Both the position numbers and the translations under genes were made by a program. 64,000 nucleotides of DNA. It comes from Paenibacillus qinlingensis. Its GTDB lineage: Bacteria > Bacillota > Bacilli > Paenibacillales > NBRC-103111. Shown one piece after another: positions 9,104 to 18,922 of this stretch. Under the pieces are notes generated by a model that saw only the letters and a program-made list of their open reading frames with translations, had not been told where the DNA came from and did no database searches. The stretch covers positions 248,001-312,000 of the forward strand of contig NZ_JABMKY010000001.1 of NCBI RefSeq assembly GCF_013204845.1, in the 5' to 3' direction. Within the stretch, counting starts at the first letter, position 1. Every line of letters starts with the position of its first letter.

Positions 9104-10789
9104 TCATCTTATCGCTGGATCCCAGCTTGTAATCTCATATTGATAGCCTTGTTCTACAAGAAAGAGCTGTCTCTTCATTGCAAAATCCTGTTCTTTCGTG
9201 TCTGCGCTAACGAGTGAATAGAAGACAGCCGTGTTCTCGCCATTTCGCTTCGGCCGAAGAATACGACCCAGTCGTTGGGCTTCTTCTTGCCTTGAGCCAT
9301 AACTTCCTGATACTTGAATTGCGATCGCCGCATCTGGCAGATCAACAGCGAAATTCGCCACTTTGGATACGATGAGCAGTGGAAGTTGCCCCTTTTTGAA
9401 GAGCTCATACAGCTCTTCTCGACGTTCATGAGGAATACTGCCGCATATCATGGGAGCACCTGTATGAGCTGCGATTTCTTCCAGTTGATCAATATACTGA
9501 CCGATAATCAACGTTGGTTCATCTGGGTGAAGCTTCAGTAAATGATCAATGACCTCGAGTTTCGCTGTATTCTCCCCAGCAATCCGGAATTGATGCTTAG
9601 CTTCTGAAGCATGGTAATAATCGCGGTCCGTAATCGACAAAGGTACGCGGACTTCTTGGCAGGTCACCTTGGCGAGCCATCCCATTGTTTCGAGTTGCTT
9701 CCACGCCATGTCATACTTCTTAGGGCCGACCAAAGAGAAAACATCACCCTCTAAGCCATCTTCTCTAATTAGTGTTGCCGTTAAACCGAGCCTACGCGTG
9801 GCCTGTATCTCAGCAGTCGCACGAAAAACGGGGGCAGGCAGAAGGTGAACCTCATCATAAATGATGAGGCCCCACTCCCTCTCACTAAATAACCGCAAGT
9901 GCGAGAATTCGGCCTCCTTGCTCCCACGGTGCGTTAGAATTTGATAGGTCGCAATGGTAATCGGCCTAATCTCCTTCGTAGTGCCATTGTACTCACCCAC
10001 CTGATCGCTAGTTAGGCCGGTCTTACTTAATATTTCCCGCTTCCATTGCTTCACAGAGGTTACATTCGAGGTAAGGATCAGTGTTGCACAACTTGCCTTC
10101 GCCATTGCAGCTATCCCTACTACCGTCTTACCAGCTCCGCAAGGAAGTACCAGAACCCCGCTTCCACCATGGCCAACTTGCTGAAAAGCGTCTACAGCTT
10201 GCTTTTGGTAATCACGCAGTTGGAACGGCTCATCCATCCCATCTTCCTCTCGCCAAGGGATCTCCAGAAATTCGCCGCTGCGGTAGGCAGCGAGGTCCTC
10301 TACTGGATAGCCGAGCTTCATTAACTCTTGCTTCAAAATCCCGCGATAGCTCGGTGATATGGCAATAGCCCGTTCACCACGGGCATCCTTGAGATATTTT
10401 TGCAAGGATTCATAGGCACAAATTTCTTTGAAAACGACCGTATCCTCGCTGACTAAGAAGAGTTCCTTTCCTACATGCAGCATACGTAGAATCCCATAGC
10501 GCTTCGTATATTTGCGAATCGTGCTAAGCACAGCAGAAGGTACACCGAATTTGGCATGCTGCTGCAAGCAAGATGTCATCTCTTCCAAGGCCATACCTGC
10601 CGCAGCTGCATTCCATAAAGACAACGGAGTAACTCGATAGGTGTGAAGATGTTCAGGACTTTTCACTAAATCTGCAAAGCGAGCCAGCTTTCCTTGGAGC
10701 TTGTCAAATTCAGGATGATTCGTTTCGAGGAGGATTGATAAATCGCTCTGAACGATCAGAGGCTTTGAAGGATCCATAGTCAATCGCAT
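9104..10789 (-). CDS. XPB-like DNA repair helicase (SF2)
   Basis: 561 residues. The damage-recognition-like N-terminal part is followed by a RecA-like core with motif I LPCGAGKTVVG near residue 219, motif II DEVH near 308, motif III LTAT near 331, an RED motif just after it (IREDGLEG) and motif VI QEEAQRLGRILRP near 502. This order is typical of bacterial XPB, a 3'-5' helicase linked to excision repair and transcription. AGGAGG lies upstream; the ATG or a TTG two codons later could be the start. It is the first gene of the two-gene operon. Confidence 0.92.
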   Translation of the reverse strand: MRLTMDPSKPLIVQSDLSILLETNHPEFDKLQGKLARFADLVKSPEHLHTYRVTPLSLWNAAAAGMALEEMTSCLQQHAKFGVPSAVLSTIRKYTKRYGILRMLHVGKELFLVSEDTVVFKEICAYESLQKYLKDARGERAIAISPSYRGILKQELMKLGYPVEDLAAYRSGEFLEIPWREEDGMDEPFQLRDYQKQAVDAFQQVGHGGSGVLVLPCGAGKTVVGIAAMAKASCATLILTSNVTSVKQWKREILSKTGLTSDQVGEYNGTTKEIRPITIATYQILTHRGSKEAEFSHLRLFSEREWGLIIYDEVHLLPAPVFRATAEIQATRRLGLTATLIREDGLEGDVFSLVGPKKYDMAWKQLETMGWLAKVTCQEVRVPLSITDRDYYHASEAKHQFRIAGENTAKLEVIDHLLKLHPDEPTLIIGQYIDQLEEIAAHTGAPMICGSIPHERREELYELFKKGQLPLLIVSKVANFAVDLPDAAIAIQVSGSYGSRQEEAQRLGRILRPKRNGENTAVFYSLVSADTKEQDFAMKRQLFLVEQGYQYEITSWDPAIR

Positions 10790-10859
10790 ATTCCCTCCTT
10801 TTTCCTTTAGTATGAAAGGAAAGTACTTGATTTAAACATGGTCTCCATGCTAACGTATC

Positions 10860-11048
10860 TCAAAAGAGTTCATATACAGCGATTATCCCGACAATAACGA
10901 TGGCAAATAGTGACACCCATCTTGCAATTACGCCAGGGCGCACACCAACTTTCACCTCTTTCGTGTACCAATGTGCTCTCCTCGCGCGTGCTTCAACCTC
11001 TTTCACATGATCCTCGAATTTTTTCTCTATATCGTATAAGTTCCACAT
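10860..11048 (-). CDS. Small single-pass membrane protein
   Basis: 62 residues: a charged amphipathic N-terminus (YDIEKKFEDHVKEVEARARR) and one C-terminal membrane helix (WVSLFAIVIVGIIAVYELF). The start at MWNLY is chosen because GGGGGG lies 7 bases upstream; an ATG 15 bases earlier overlaps that site. I do not recognise the family. Confidence 0.65.
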   Translation of the reverse strand: MWNLYDIEKKFEDHVKEVEARARRAHWYTKEVKVGVRPGVIARWVSLFAIVIVGIIAVYELF

Positions 11049-11165
11049 GGTAATTCCCCCCATCCTTTGGTTGGAATTGATTTTAACATGGGAAGAAGTA
11101 CCAGAGTTATCTATAAAAAATGATCGTTTCGATCGAAAATAGTGATGGTTGAGGAGTGCATTCAG

Positions 11166-12092
11166 ATGGATCTTACCTTATACAAAACACTGCTCGAAGT
11201 AGCGAAATGGCAAAACTTTACGAAGGCTTCTGAAAAATTGGGCTACGCTCAGTCTAGTGTGACCTCCCAAATTCAAAAGCTAGAGATCGAATACGGGGTT
11301 GAAATTTTTGAACGCATCGATAAAAAGATGAGACCGACGCCTGCGGGGGACATTTTACTGCGATATGCAGCGAAGATTTTGAAGTTATATGAGGAATCCA
11401 AAATCAATGTGGCTGGTCAAACGACGGGAAGCTTCATGATTGGCACGCACGAAACAACATTATTCTCCTATATGCTGCCGCCGTTCCTCGGTGCTTTCAA
11501 GAAGTGCTTTCCAAACATTACGATCACCATCCACGAATTATTGGAAAATGATACGTCCCGTGCGCTAAAGGCAGGTGAATGCGATTTAGGGTTCATCGTG
11601 GACAAAGAACTCAGCGATCCTGATTTAATCTATAGGACGATACAAGAAGAGGAATTTGTCATTGTGGCAGCACCCGATCACCCCTTAGCCCAGAAATTGG
11701 CTATTACACCGGAAGACCTCAATGGCGCTGAAATTCTGATGTCCGTCTCAGGAGGACGTTGTCGGAAATTATTTGAGACCATGCTGCGTAAACATAATGT
11801 GGAATATACACTCACCTATGAAATTAATAACTATGAAACAATCAAAAAATGCGCTATGCACGGGCTTGGACTTTGCTTGCTGCCAAAAACAACCGTTACT
11901 ACGGAAACACAAAACGGGCAGTTAGCGATATTACCGCTGAACTACCCGAATTTTAAATTGAATGTGCAATTATGCTATCATGCCAAACGACAATTATCTG
12001 TACCCTTGACAAACTTCATCCAGTTGATGTGTGAGACTACTCCACACGAACGGCTTTCTCTTGAGCAATCAAGCACAATTCAGCCGCTTTGA
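11166..12092 (+). CDS. LysR-family transcriptional regulator
   Basis: 308 residues from the ATG at 11166, which is preceded by GAGGAG at 9 bases; the longer frame from 11142 lacks such a site. It has an N-terminal winged helix (FTKASEKLGYAQSSVTSQIQKLE) and a LysR substrate-binding domain. Its last 56 bases overlap the 3' end of the convergent Gfo/Idh gene, so transcripts of the two genes are complementary there. The likely target is unknown. Confidence 0.9.
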   Translation: MDLTLYKTLLEVAKWQNFTKASEKLGYAQSSVTSQIQKLEIEYGVEIFERIDKKMRPTPAGDILLRYAAKILKLYEESKINVAGQTTGSFMIGTHETTLFSYMLPPFLGAFKKCFPNITITIHELLENDTSRALKAGECDLGFIVDKELSDPDLIYRTIQEEEFVIVAAPDHPLAQKLAITPEDLNGAEILMSVSGGRCRKLFETMLRKHNVEYTLTYEINNYETIKKCAMHGLGLCLLPKTTVTTETQNGQLAILPLNYPNFKLNVQLCYHAKRQLSVPLTNFIQLMCETTPHERLSLEQSSTIQPL

Positions 12093-13110
12093 ACGTATGC
12101 GCTTGTGTCATCGCATTTTCCGTACGATGGATGCAATCCAGAATCAACTGTCCGAAGAAAGGAAAGCCTACTTGTCCATGCAGACTGTAGTGCTTTTCTC
12201 CTTGTTGGTTAACTAGATACAACTGATCCCCTTGCGGATCGCGAGCAATATCAATATATTTACGCAGCTCGATATACCCCTCAGTTCCAAGAATCAATGT
12301 GCGCCCGTCTCCCCATGTCCCTAAGCCATTAGGTGTCAGCCAATCTACACGGAAATAATTCGTTGCCCCATTGTCCCCAATCAGTGTAGCATCGCCGAAA
12401 TCCTCAAGCTCCGGATAATCCTTCGCATGATAATTCGCTACTTTACTGCTAACGACTGTTGCATCTTTACAGCCCGAATAGAACAAGAACTGTTCGATTT
12501 GATGGCTGCCGATATCACATAGAATACCGCCATATTTATCCTTTTCGAAAAACCACTCCGGACGGCTTGAGGCATTCAAACGGTGAGGTCCTAAGCCAAT
12601 AACTTGAAGTACGCGACCAATCGCGCCTTCTTCAATCAGTTGACCCGCGAAAACTGCACTTTCCACGTGAAGTCGCTCACTATAATAAACAGCATACTTA
12701 CGTCCAGTAGCTTCAACAACGGCCTTCGCAGCAGCAAGCTGGTCCAGGGAAGTAAATGGAGTTTTATCTGTAAAATAATCCTTGCCATGCTCCATCACAC
12801 GAATCCCTAGAGGACCACGCTCTGAAGGCACAGCTGCAGAAGCGACAAGCTTCACTTCTGGATCATGAAGAATCTCCTCTTCAGAAGCAGCAACCTGAGC
12901 CTGAGGAAACTTCGCGACGAATGCCGCTACTTTCGCCGGGTCTTGATCGTACACCCATTTGAGTTCAGCCCCAGCTTCTAGAAGTCCGTTACTCATGCCA
13001 TAAATATGACCATGATCCAACGCAATGACCGCAAAGGTGAACTCCCCTTTTTGAACAACAAGGTTCGGTTTCCCTTTTGGCGCATAATTCATGCCATCAT
13101 TTTTTTGCAT
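12037..13110 (-). CDS. Gfo/Idh/MocA-family oxidoreductase
   Basis: 357 residues with an N-terminal NAD(P)-binding fold (about 28-150; the usual GxGxxG is replaced by ALDHGHIYG, as in some family members) and a C-terminal GFO/IDH-like domain, including WFFEKDKYGGILCDIGSHQIEQFLF. It probably oxidises or epimerises a sugar or cyclitol. It is in tandem with a second family member 20 bases upstream, an arrangement common in carbohydrate-utilisation operons. It overlaps the LysR gene tail to tail. Confidence 0.87.
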   Translation of the reverse strand: MQKNDGMNYAPKGKPNLVVQKGEFTFAVIALDHGHIYGMSNGLLEAGAELKWVYDQDPAKVAAFVAKFPQAQVAASEEEILHDPEVKLVASAAVPSERGPLGIRVMEHGKDYFTDKTPFTSLDQLAAAKAVVEATGRKYAVYYSERLHVESAVFAGQLIEEGAIGRVLQVIGLGPHRLNASSRPEWFFEKDKYGGILCDIGSHQIEQFLFYSGCKDATVVSSKVANYHAKDYPELEDFGDATLIGDNGATNYFRVDWLTPNGLGTWGDGRTLILGTEGYIELRKYIDIARDPQGDQLYLVNQQGEKHYSLHGQVGFPFFGQLILDCIHRTENAMTQAHTFKAAELCLIAQEKAVRVE

Positions 13111-13130
13111 ATCGAATTTCCCCCATGATC

Positions 13131-14282
13131 TTAGACATCAAGTGTTTTAAAGGCTCCTGCTTCTTTACTTGATTTGGAATTTTTGATTTTCTCTTGCAGA
13201 TGCTGTTCAAAAAGGTCTTCATCGATCGGCAAATCAACCCAGTTGTCAGTGAATGTTGAGAGCATGATCGCATTCGAAATCATTAAGCCTTTAATGCCTT
13301 CTGCTCCTGGAGCAATCAATGGTGTTCCATGAAGAATCGCATCAACAAAGTTCTGCGTGATCCCCATGTGGCCTGTTTCTGTGCCTTCAACTGGGATTTC
13401 ACATTTCCAACATTCCGGTTGACCAAAGCCACCTTTGTACGTTTCATTGAATTCTCTCTCGGAAACGCGCAAACGCCAGAACGTCAATTTGCCATCTTCA
13501 ACGACAATTTTACCACGGTCGCCAGACAACTCGAACCGATTCGTCCCCGGTGCTTCTCCTGTTGTCGTTACGAACAATCCTGTTGCCCCATTTTCATACT
13601 CGACGAATGCAGTAACATCATCTTCAACTTCGATATTGCGGTGTTTCCCGAAGTAACAGAACGCACGAACACGTTTCGGCATCATGTCAATCGTCCACTG
13701 CCATAGGTCCAGTTGATGCGGATCTTGGTTAATAAGTACACCGCCGCCTTCTCCAGCCCAAGTTGCACGCCAGCCGCCTGAATCGTAATAGCTTTGAGAT
13801 CTATACCAATTGGTAATAATCCAGTTCGTTCTGCGAATCTCACCTAGTTCACCAGAAGAAACCAGATCCTTCAATTTTTTATAAAGAGGATTTGTACGTT
13901 GATTGTACATCATGCTGAATACTTTACCTGAAGCTTCTGCTGCTTCATTCATTTGACGCACTTGTTTGGTATACACGCCAGCCGGCTTTTCGCAAATAAC
14001 ATGCAGGCCAGCTTGGAAAGCGCGTACAGCTGTTTCAGGGTGATCATAGTGAGGCGTTGCGATCAAAACCCCATCAATCAAGCCAGAAGCCAGAAAATCA
14101 TCAAGATTGTCAAATAACGTGACACCTTCACCAAGATTTTCCTTCGCCCACTCTAAACGATCTGCTCGCGGTTCACAAATAGCGGTAAGAACGCCGCCTT
14201 TGACTTCATTTTTCACTAAATATTTGGCATGTCCAGTTCCCATGTTACCTAGACCAACGATACCAATCCTTACTTTCTCCAC
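13131..14282 (-). CDS. Gfo/Idh/MocA-family oxidoreductase
   Basis: 383 residues. The Rossmann motif GIVGLGNMGTGH (residues 7-18) and the EKPAGV catalytic-lysine block near 98-103 are canonical, as is GGGVLINQDPHQLDLWQW near 184. It starts with GTG preceded by AGGTG. It is the first of two oxidoreductase genes; the pair may act successively on the same sugar, which is inferred from adjacency only. Confidence 0.9.
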   Translation of the reverse strand: MEKVRIGIVGLGNMGTGHAKYLVKNEVKGGVLTAICEPRADRLEWAKENLGEGVTLFDNLDDFLASGLIDGVLIATPHYDHPETAVRAFQAGLHVICEKPAGVYTKQVRQMNEAAEASGKVFSMMYNQRTNPLYKKLKDLVSSGELGEIRRTNWIITNWYRSQSYYDSGGWRATWAGEGGGVLINQDPHQLDLWQWTIDMMPKRVRAFCYFGKHRNIEVEDDVTAFVEYENGATGLFVTTTGEAPGTNRFELSGDRGKIVVEDGKLTFWRLRVSEREFNETYKGGFGQPECWKCEIPVEGTETGHMGITQNFVDAILHGTPLIAPGAEGIKGLMISNAIMLSTFTDNWVDLPIDEDLFEQHLQEKIKNSKSSKEAGAFKTLDV

Positions 14283-14418
14283 TGTACGTCACCTTTTTCT
14301 TGTCAGATTCACAATTATTGAGCACGTTTTCACTTTAGCATATTTAAGGGAGAGCATCTTGTCGCAGATTGACTACCTTATTGCGAACTTTGACAGTTAC
14401 ACACGATTGCGACCTTGT

Positions 14419-16530
14419 TTACTGTCCAGATGCAGGCAATTGAATGTTAACCGTTGTTCCAATGCCAAGCTTGCTTTGATATCGGATCACACCATGGTGT
14501 TCCTCAATGATTGTAAAACTCACCATCATACCAAGCCCTGTCCCTTTTTCCTTTGTTGTATAAAATGGTTCACCTATTCGCGGCAGTCTTTCCTCTGAAA
14601 TACCTTGGCCTTGATCCACAAACTGCAGTTGGACGCCATTAGCATGATTGTTTGCTGTAATGGTCAGTATACCGCCAGTTGGCATCGCTTCAATTGCATT
14701 TTTGATCACGTTGACAAAAACTTGCTTGATTTGATTACGCTCACAATTGACCGACGGAAGAATCGTATTGACAATGAGTATGATTTCAACATTATTCATG
14801 ATTGCTTCCGTATTCAACAATTGAATCACTTCATCAAGTATCGTTACGGGATCATGAGGCATGTAGGCAATGGCTTGCGGCTTCGCGAGAATCAGAAGCT
14901 CGCCTAGAATCAGCTCAATCCGATTAAACTCTTCTTGCATAATGTGATAGTATCGCAGCTTACTCTCTTCGTTCGCGTGGCACATTAGCTTCACAAAGCC
15001 CTTCAGCGCTGTCAACGGATTGCGAATCTCATGTGCGATACCAGCCGCCAATTGGCCAGCAACATGTAGTTTCTCCGTTTTACGAAGCAGCTCCTCCGTC
15101 TGTTTCTGAACCGTAATGTCCTGAACGGTTCCGAATAAACACAGTGCTCGTCCCCACTCGTCATACGTCGTTCTTGCTAGGGTATGCAAGATTCGTATTT
15201 CCTCTCTTATCACAACTCGATAAACGAGATCCAGTGATCCTTCTTGAAGAGCATTTTTGATAGCCGCTTTCGATTTAATCACATCATCGGGATGAATACT
15301 TTCAAGAAGGCCCTCCATAGGCATCTGTTTCACAGCATTTTTACAACCGAATAATGCAGCCAACTCGTCGGATACGTACACAACATTATTAAGTACATCC
15401 CACTCATAATGACCCAAACCTGCTATTTCTTGCGCAATTTCCAATTTAGCTTTACTTTGGATCAACTCATGCTCAATTCGCTTGTGAATGGTAATATCAT
15501 GAACCAATCCACGCACGGCCATTCGTCCCCCGTCTAGAACCACTCGCTCAATTTGAGAACGCAAATGGCGAATATCGCCATCCTGTCGTGTAATTTTGTA
15601 TTCTATATCTGACATCCCAACCAGTATTGCTTGCTTAATCGCGAGTGCTACTTTCTCACGGTCATCTACGATAATGGGCTCAATCGCTTTACATAAATCA
15701 ATTCTTAAAGCAGGTTCCAGCCCATGTATTCGGAACATTTCGGCCGACCATGCCACGGAATCTTCATCCAAATCTCGTTCAAAGCTGCCGAATTGACCTA
15801 AACGTTGTGCCTGTACGAACCGATCTTCAACAATCTTACGTTCTGATATATCACGCCAAATCCCTAAATTCTGAGTGCGTTCACCTCGTTCGTCCGATAG
15901 CCACTTGAAATTGTTTTCTAACCATACATACCAACCCTTTTTATGAAGGAAACGACAGCTTACTCTTCCTTTTCCTTGTTCACTGGCAGCAGACTCTTTT
16001 TCGTTGATAAAAATGTTCCTCAGCCCATCAATATCTTCCGGGTGACAGAAAGCCAATACACTTGTACCGTACATATCCTCTAGTTCATATCCTAGAAGGT
16101 TTTTTATTGAGGGAGAAACATAAAGTAGAATGCTCTCCTCTGATGTTAAGGTAATGAGATCTTGAAAATCGTTTGTATACTTTTGATAGAGATCGTTTTC
16201 CATGGCAAAATGATTGTCAAGCAACTCTGTTTTACGAAGAATAATATGTAAGTTCTCACCAACTGGGTAGGCATTAACGTAAATCCATTGATTGGATGGC
16301 TTTACATACTCTTTGAATGAAGTTTCTTTACCACTCTTCCGAGCTTGATGAAAATTACTGTAGGAAGCGTGCCGAATAGCAGAGGGAAATTCCGCCCACG
16401 CCATTTTACCAATAAGTTCTTCAGGTGCTCGCTTTAAAATACTTGCGCCATAGACGTTTACGTATATAAAATGCCAGTTTGAATCTAGAATGATAAATCC
16501 CACGGAAGCGTTTTCTTCAAACGTGTTCAT
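14419..16530 (-). CDS. Multi-PAS sensor histidine kinase (sporulation-kinase type)
   Basis: About 703 residues, no membrane segments, hence a cytosolic sensor. Four to five PAS/PAC repeats fill residues 1-475, then HisKA with the phospho-acceptor in AAGIAHEIRNPLTALKGF, then an HATPase with NVIKNAIEAM, VDQGQGIS and GTGLGMMVSFTI. The architecture matches KinA/KinE-type kinases feeding Spo0F. No response regulator lies beside it. The downstream Met (16530) is favoured, although GGGGG is 14 bases away; an ATG eight codons upstream overlaps that site. Confidence 0.9.
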   Translation of the reverse strand: MNTFEENASVGFIILDSNWHFIYVNVYGASILKRAPEELIGKMAWAEFPSAIRHASYSNFHQARKSGKETSFKEYVKPSNQWIYVNAYPVGENLHIILRKTELLDNHFAMENDLYQKYTNDFQDLITLTSEESILLYVSPSIKNLLGYELEDMYGTSVLAFCHPEDIDGLRNIFINEKESAASEQGKGRVSCRFLHKKGWYVWLENNFKWLSDERGERTQNLGIWRDISERKIVEDRFVQAQRLGQFGSFERDLDEDSVAWSAEMFRIHGLEPALRIDLCKAIEPIIVDDREKVALAIKQAILVGMSDIEYKITRQDGDIRHLRSQIERVVLDGGRMAVRGLVHDITIHKRIEHELIQSKAKLEIAQEIAGLGHYEWDVLNNVVYVSDELAALFGCKNAVKQMPMEGLLESIHPDDVIKSKAAIKNALQEGSLDLVYRVVIREEIRILHTLARTTYDEWGRALCLFGTVQDITVQKQTEELLRKTEKLHVAGQLAAGIAHEIRNPLTALKGFVKLMCHANEESKLRYYHIMQEEFNRIELILGELLILAKPQAIAYMPHDPVTILDEVIQLLNTEAIMNNVEIILIVNTILPSVNCERNQIKQVFVNVIKNAIEAMPTGGILTITANNHANGVQLQFVDQGQGISEERLPRIGEPFYTTKEKGTGLGMMVSFTIIEEHHGVIRYQSKLGIGTTVNIQLPASGQ

Positions 16531-16609
16531 CTTTTCTATACGGACCCCCTTCATTAATTTCGTTATTATTATCGCTCACTAGGGAGCACCTCGTAAAGAG
16601 AAAGACATA

Positions 16610-16650
16610 AAAAAAGCAACCTTCCCTCAAAATCAGGAAAAGCTGCTTTT
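16610..16650 (-). terminator. Imperfect terminator after the CBS gene
   Basis: On the minus strand AAAAGCAGCTTTTCC pairs imperfectly with GGGAAGGTTGCTTTTTTT and ends in T. Confidence 0.6.
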
Positions 16651-16668
16651 CAATTTGAACGAACTTAT

Positions 16669-17109
16669 TTAATGACTACCAACAAGCGTTTGTTCTTTAG
16701 AAATTTGACTTAAGGCTTCTCCAGCCTCATCTTCATAATTCCCTCGAATAGCCAAATCGCCAATGGCTACAATACCGACAAGTTTCCCATTATCAATGAC
16801 GGGTAACCGCCTAATTTGGTGCTGCGCCATAATCTTTGCGGCTTCATCAACAGTCGTATTAGGAGCCACGGTGATCATTCCCTTCGTCATGACGGTTTCT
16901 ACAGCCGTTGATCCTGAATGTTTTTCCGCATAACCACGAATAACAAGATCTCGATCCGTAACGCCGCCTATGAAGGTATCCCCATCGAGAACCCCAACAA
17001 ATCCAATGTCGTGCTGTTTCATTTTCAACGCAATCTCGAACACATTATCCAATAAAGTAACCGTCACACAGTCTTTACTCATGATGTCCTTCACTAATTT
17101 ATCTGACAA
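16669..17109 (-). CDS. Tandem CBS-domain protein
   Basis: 146 residues forming one Bateman module: CBS1 about 8-60 (VKDIMSKDCVTV, GGVTDRDLVIRG) and CBS2 about 73-125 (VETVMTKGMITV, VGIVAIGDLAIRG). Such stand-alone modules bind adenine nucleotides. The TTG at 17109 is chosen because AGGAGG lies 9 bases upstream, whereas the two ATG codons between them sit directly on the Shine-Dalgarno sequence. Confidence 0.85.
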   Translation of the reverse strand: MSDKLVKDIMSKDCVTVTLLDNVFEIALKMKQHDIGFVGVLDGDTFIGGVTDRDLVIRGYAEKHSGSTAVETVMTKGMITVAPNTTVDEAAKIMAQHQIRRLPVIDNGKLVGIVAIGDLAIRGNYEDEAGEALSQISKEQTLVGSH

Positions 17110-17185
17110 TCTCATCATCCTCCTTGGTGTCATGTTAGGCAACAAATAATTGCTACATTAGCATTCACCAAAGTACGGAGGGCAT

Positions 17186-18355
17186 TCATGCCATATAATC
17201 CAAGGCCATAGACAGGAGTAAATTCGCTGCGTTCAGCATAGATCTTTCATCTATATCGAACTTGGGGTGATGATGAGGATATACGATACCCGCATCCACA
17301 TTACCAGCACCTACGAACATAAAACAGCCTGGTTTCTCTTGCAAATAATAGGAAAAGTCTTCTCCGGCCATAATAAGAGGGGATTCATGTACAGCTTCCT
17401 CACCAAACAAAGCCGCGCCTACTTGAAAGAAACGAGCAGCTTCGTTAGCATCATTGATAACGGTCGGATAGCCTAGCTTATATTCCAAATCGTAGGTTGC
17501 TTGCGACATGTCACAAGTAGCTTGTACAATCCTCTCCATGCGCGTTCTCACTTCTTGTCTTAGTTCTGGGTTGAAGGTACGTACAGTTCCGTTAAGTACA
17601 CTCGTTTCAGCAATGACATTGAAGCTAGTCCCGCCGTGGAACGAGCCTACGCTGACCACACAAGGCTCAACAGGGTCAACTTGACGGCTCACAATCGATT
17701 GTAAATTAACGACTAATTGTGAGGCGACGTACACGCTGTCAATCGTTTGATGAGGCAATCCGCCATGTCCGCCTTTCCCTTGGATGCGAATGGTGAATTC
17801 ATCTGGCGCGGCCATAAAAGCCCCTGATCGCGTGTAAACATGACCAACAGGGAACGGTGTCCATAAATGAACGCCGAATACAGCATCTACACCATCAAGG
17901 GCGCCGTCTTTGATCATCGAGTCAGCTCCACCTGGTGAAATTTCTTCAGCATGCTGGAATAGAAAAACCAGATTCCCTTTGATCTCCGTGCGATGCATGC
18001 TTGCAACCTTGGCAATCCCAAGCAAAGTCGATGTGTGTGCATCATGGCCGCAGGCATGCATAATCCCGCTCTTAGTTGATGTATAGTCACATTTCTTCTC
18101 ATCCTGAATGGGTAGAGCATCCATGTCTGCACGCAGAGCAACCGTCGGTCCCTCGCCGCCTCCGCGAAGCAAACCAACAACACCATTCCCCCCTACGCCA
18201 GTACGCACTTCAATATCCCAGCTTTGCAGATGCTTCGCTACAAATTCTGCTGTCTGGTATTCATGGTAGGAAAGCTCAGGATGCTGATGCAAATAACGTC
18301 TCCAACCCACCATTTCTTCGTAAATGGCTTGGAGACTTTCATGAAAATGATTCAT
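17186..18355 (-). CDS. M20 family amidohydrolase
   Basis: 389 residues of the AmhX/HipO/N-acyl-amino-acid amidohydrolase group. Metal-binding blocks are MHACGHDAHTSTLLG near 98, FQHAEEISPGGA near 134 and AGEDFSYYLQEKPG near 334, with a dimerisation domain between (GKGGHGGLPHQTIDS). It removes acyl groups from amino acids or related amides; the exact substrate is unknown. The ATG at 18355 lies 11 bases from AGGAGG; a GTG overlapping that site is less likely. Confidence 0.9.
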   Translation of the reverse strand: MNHFHESLQAIYEEMVGWRRYLHQHPELSYHEYQTAEFVAKHLQSWDIEVRTGVGGNGVVGLLRGGGEGPTVALRADMDALPIQDEKKCDYTSTKSGIMHACGHDAHTSTLLGIAKVASMHRTEIKGNLVFLFQHAEEISPGGADSMIKDGALDGVDAVFGVHLWTPFPVGHVYTRSGAFMAAPDEFTIRIQGKGGHGGLPHQTIDSVYVASQLVVNLQSIVSRQVDPVEPCVVSVGSFHGGTSFNVIAETSVLNGTVRTFNPELRQEVRTRMERIVQATCDMSQATYDLEYKLGYPTVINDANEAARFFQVGAALFGEEAVHESPLIMAGEDFSYYLQEKPGCFMFVGAGNVDAGIVYPHHHPKFDIDERSMLNAANLLLSMALDYMA

Positions 18356-18561
18356 AAGTTCATCCACCTCCTAAGGCGTGATCACCTAACTATATATCTA
18401 AAATGATCTCTTGAAACCTATTCTATCAAATATCAATCACGGTTTCATCTCTAAAGTGCCATCAAATATTAGAATTTACAGATGGCAATCGACTTGCAGA
18501 ACCTTTAGAAACATACTATCATGAGAAAAGAATGCATACGTACAATATGGAGGCGTTAAAA

Positions 18562-18909
18562 TTGATTATTGAAGCAACTGGCTTAAAAGGCCTGAAAAGC
18601 GATTTGGCTCACTTGGACGAAGTAACAACTAAACTTGGTTTCGTGCGCTGGCAATGGGAATATACCCGAGCTACTTATGATTTTAAAATGGAAGATAAAG
18701 CAAGCAAAGCTGTTTACTTCTTACGTGTAAATGTACGAGTAGAAACAGGTAAGCTAGAATCCCCTTATGCGGTATTATTTCTAGAGGAAGCTTACATAGG
18801 CAAAGAAACGTTCCCACATGGCTTGGACTACAATTCTCCAATCCCAGAGAACGTACTTAAGATCTCCAAACAAAAATTAGACCAACTGCAACAATTATTA
18901 GCAGACTAG
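18562..18909 (+). CDS. YugN-like family protein
   Basis: About 115 residues, soluble. The segments LGFVRWQWEYTRATYDFK, YFLRVNV and EAYIGKETFPHGLDY match the YugN-like family (PF08868), whose function is unknown. The TTG start is supported by GGAGG 8 bases upstream; the ATG ten codons earlier has no ribosome binding site. It ends 13 bases before the ftsW start and is probably cotranscribed with it. Confidence 0.78.
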   Translation: MIIEATGLKGLKSDLAHLDEVTTKLGFVRWQWEYTRATYDFKMEDKASKAVYFLRVNVRVETGKLESPYAVLFLEEAYIGKETFPHGLDYNSPIPENVLKISKQKLDQLQQLLAD

Positions 18910-18922
18910 GCGAGGAATCAGC

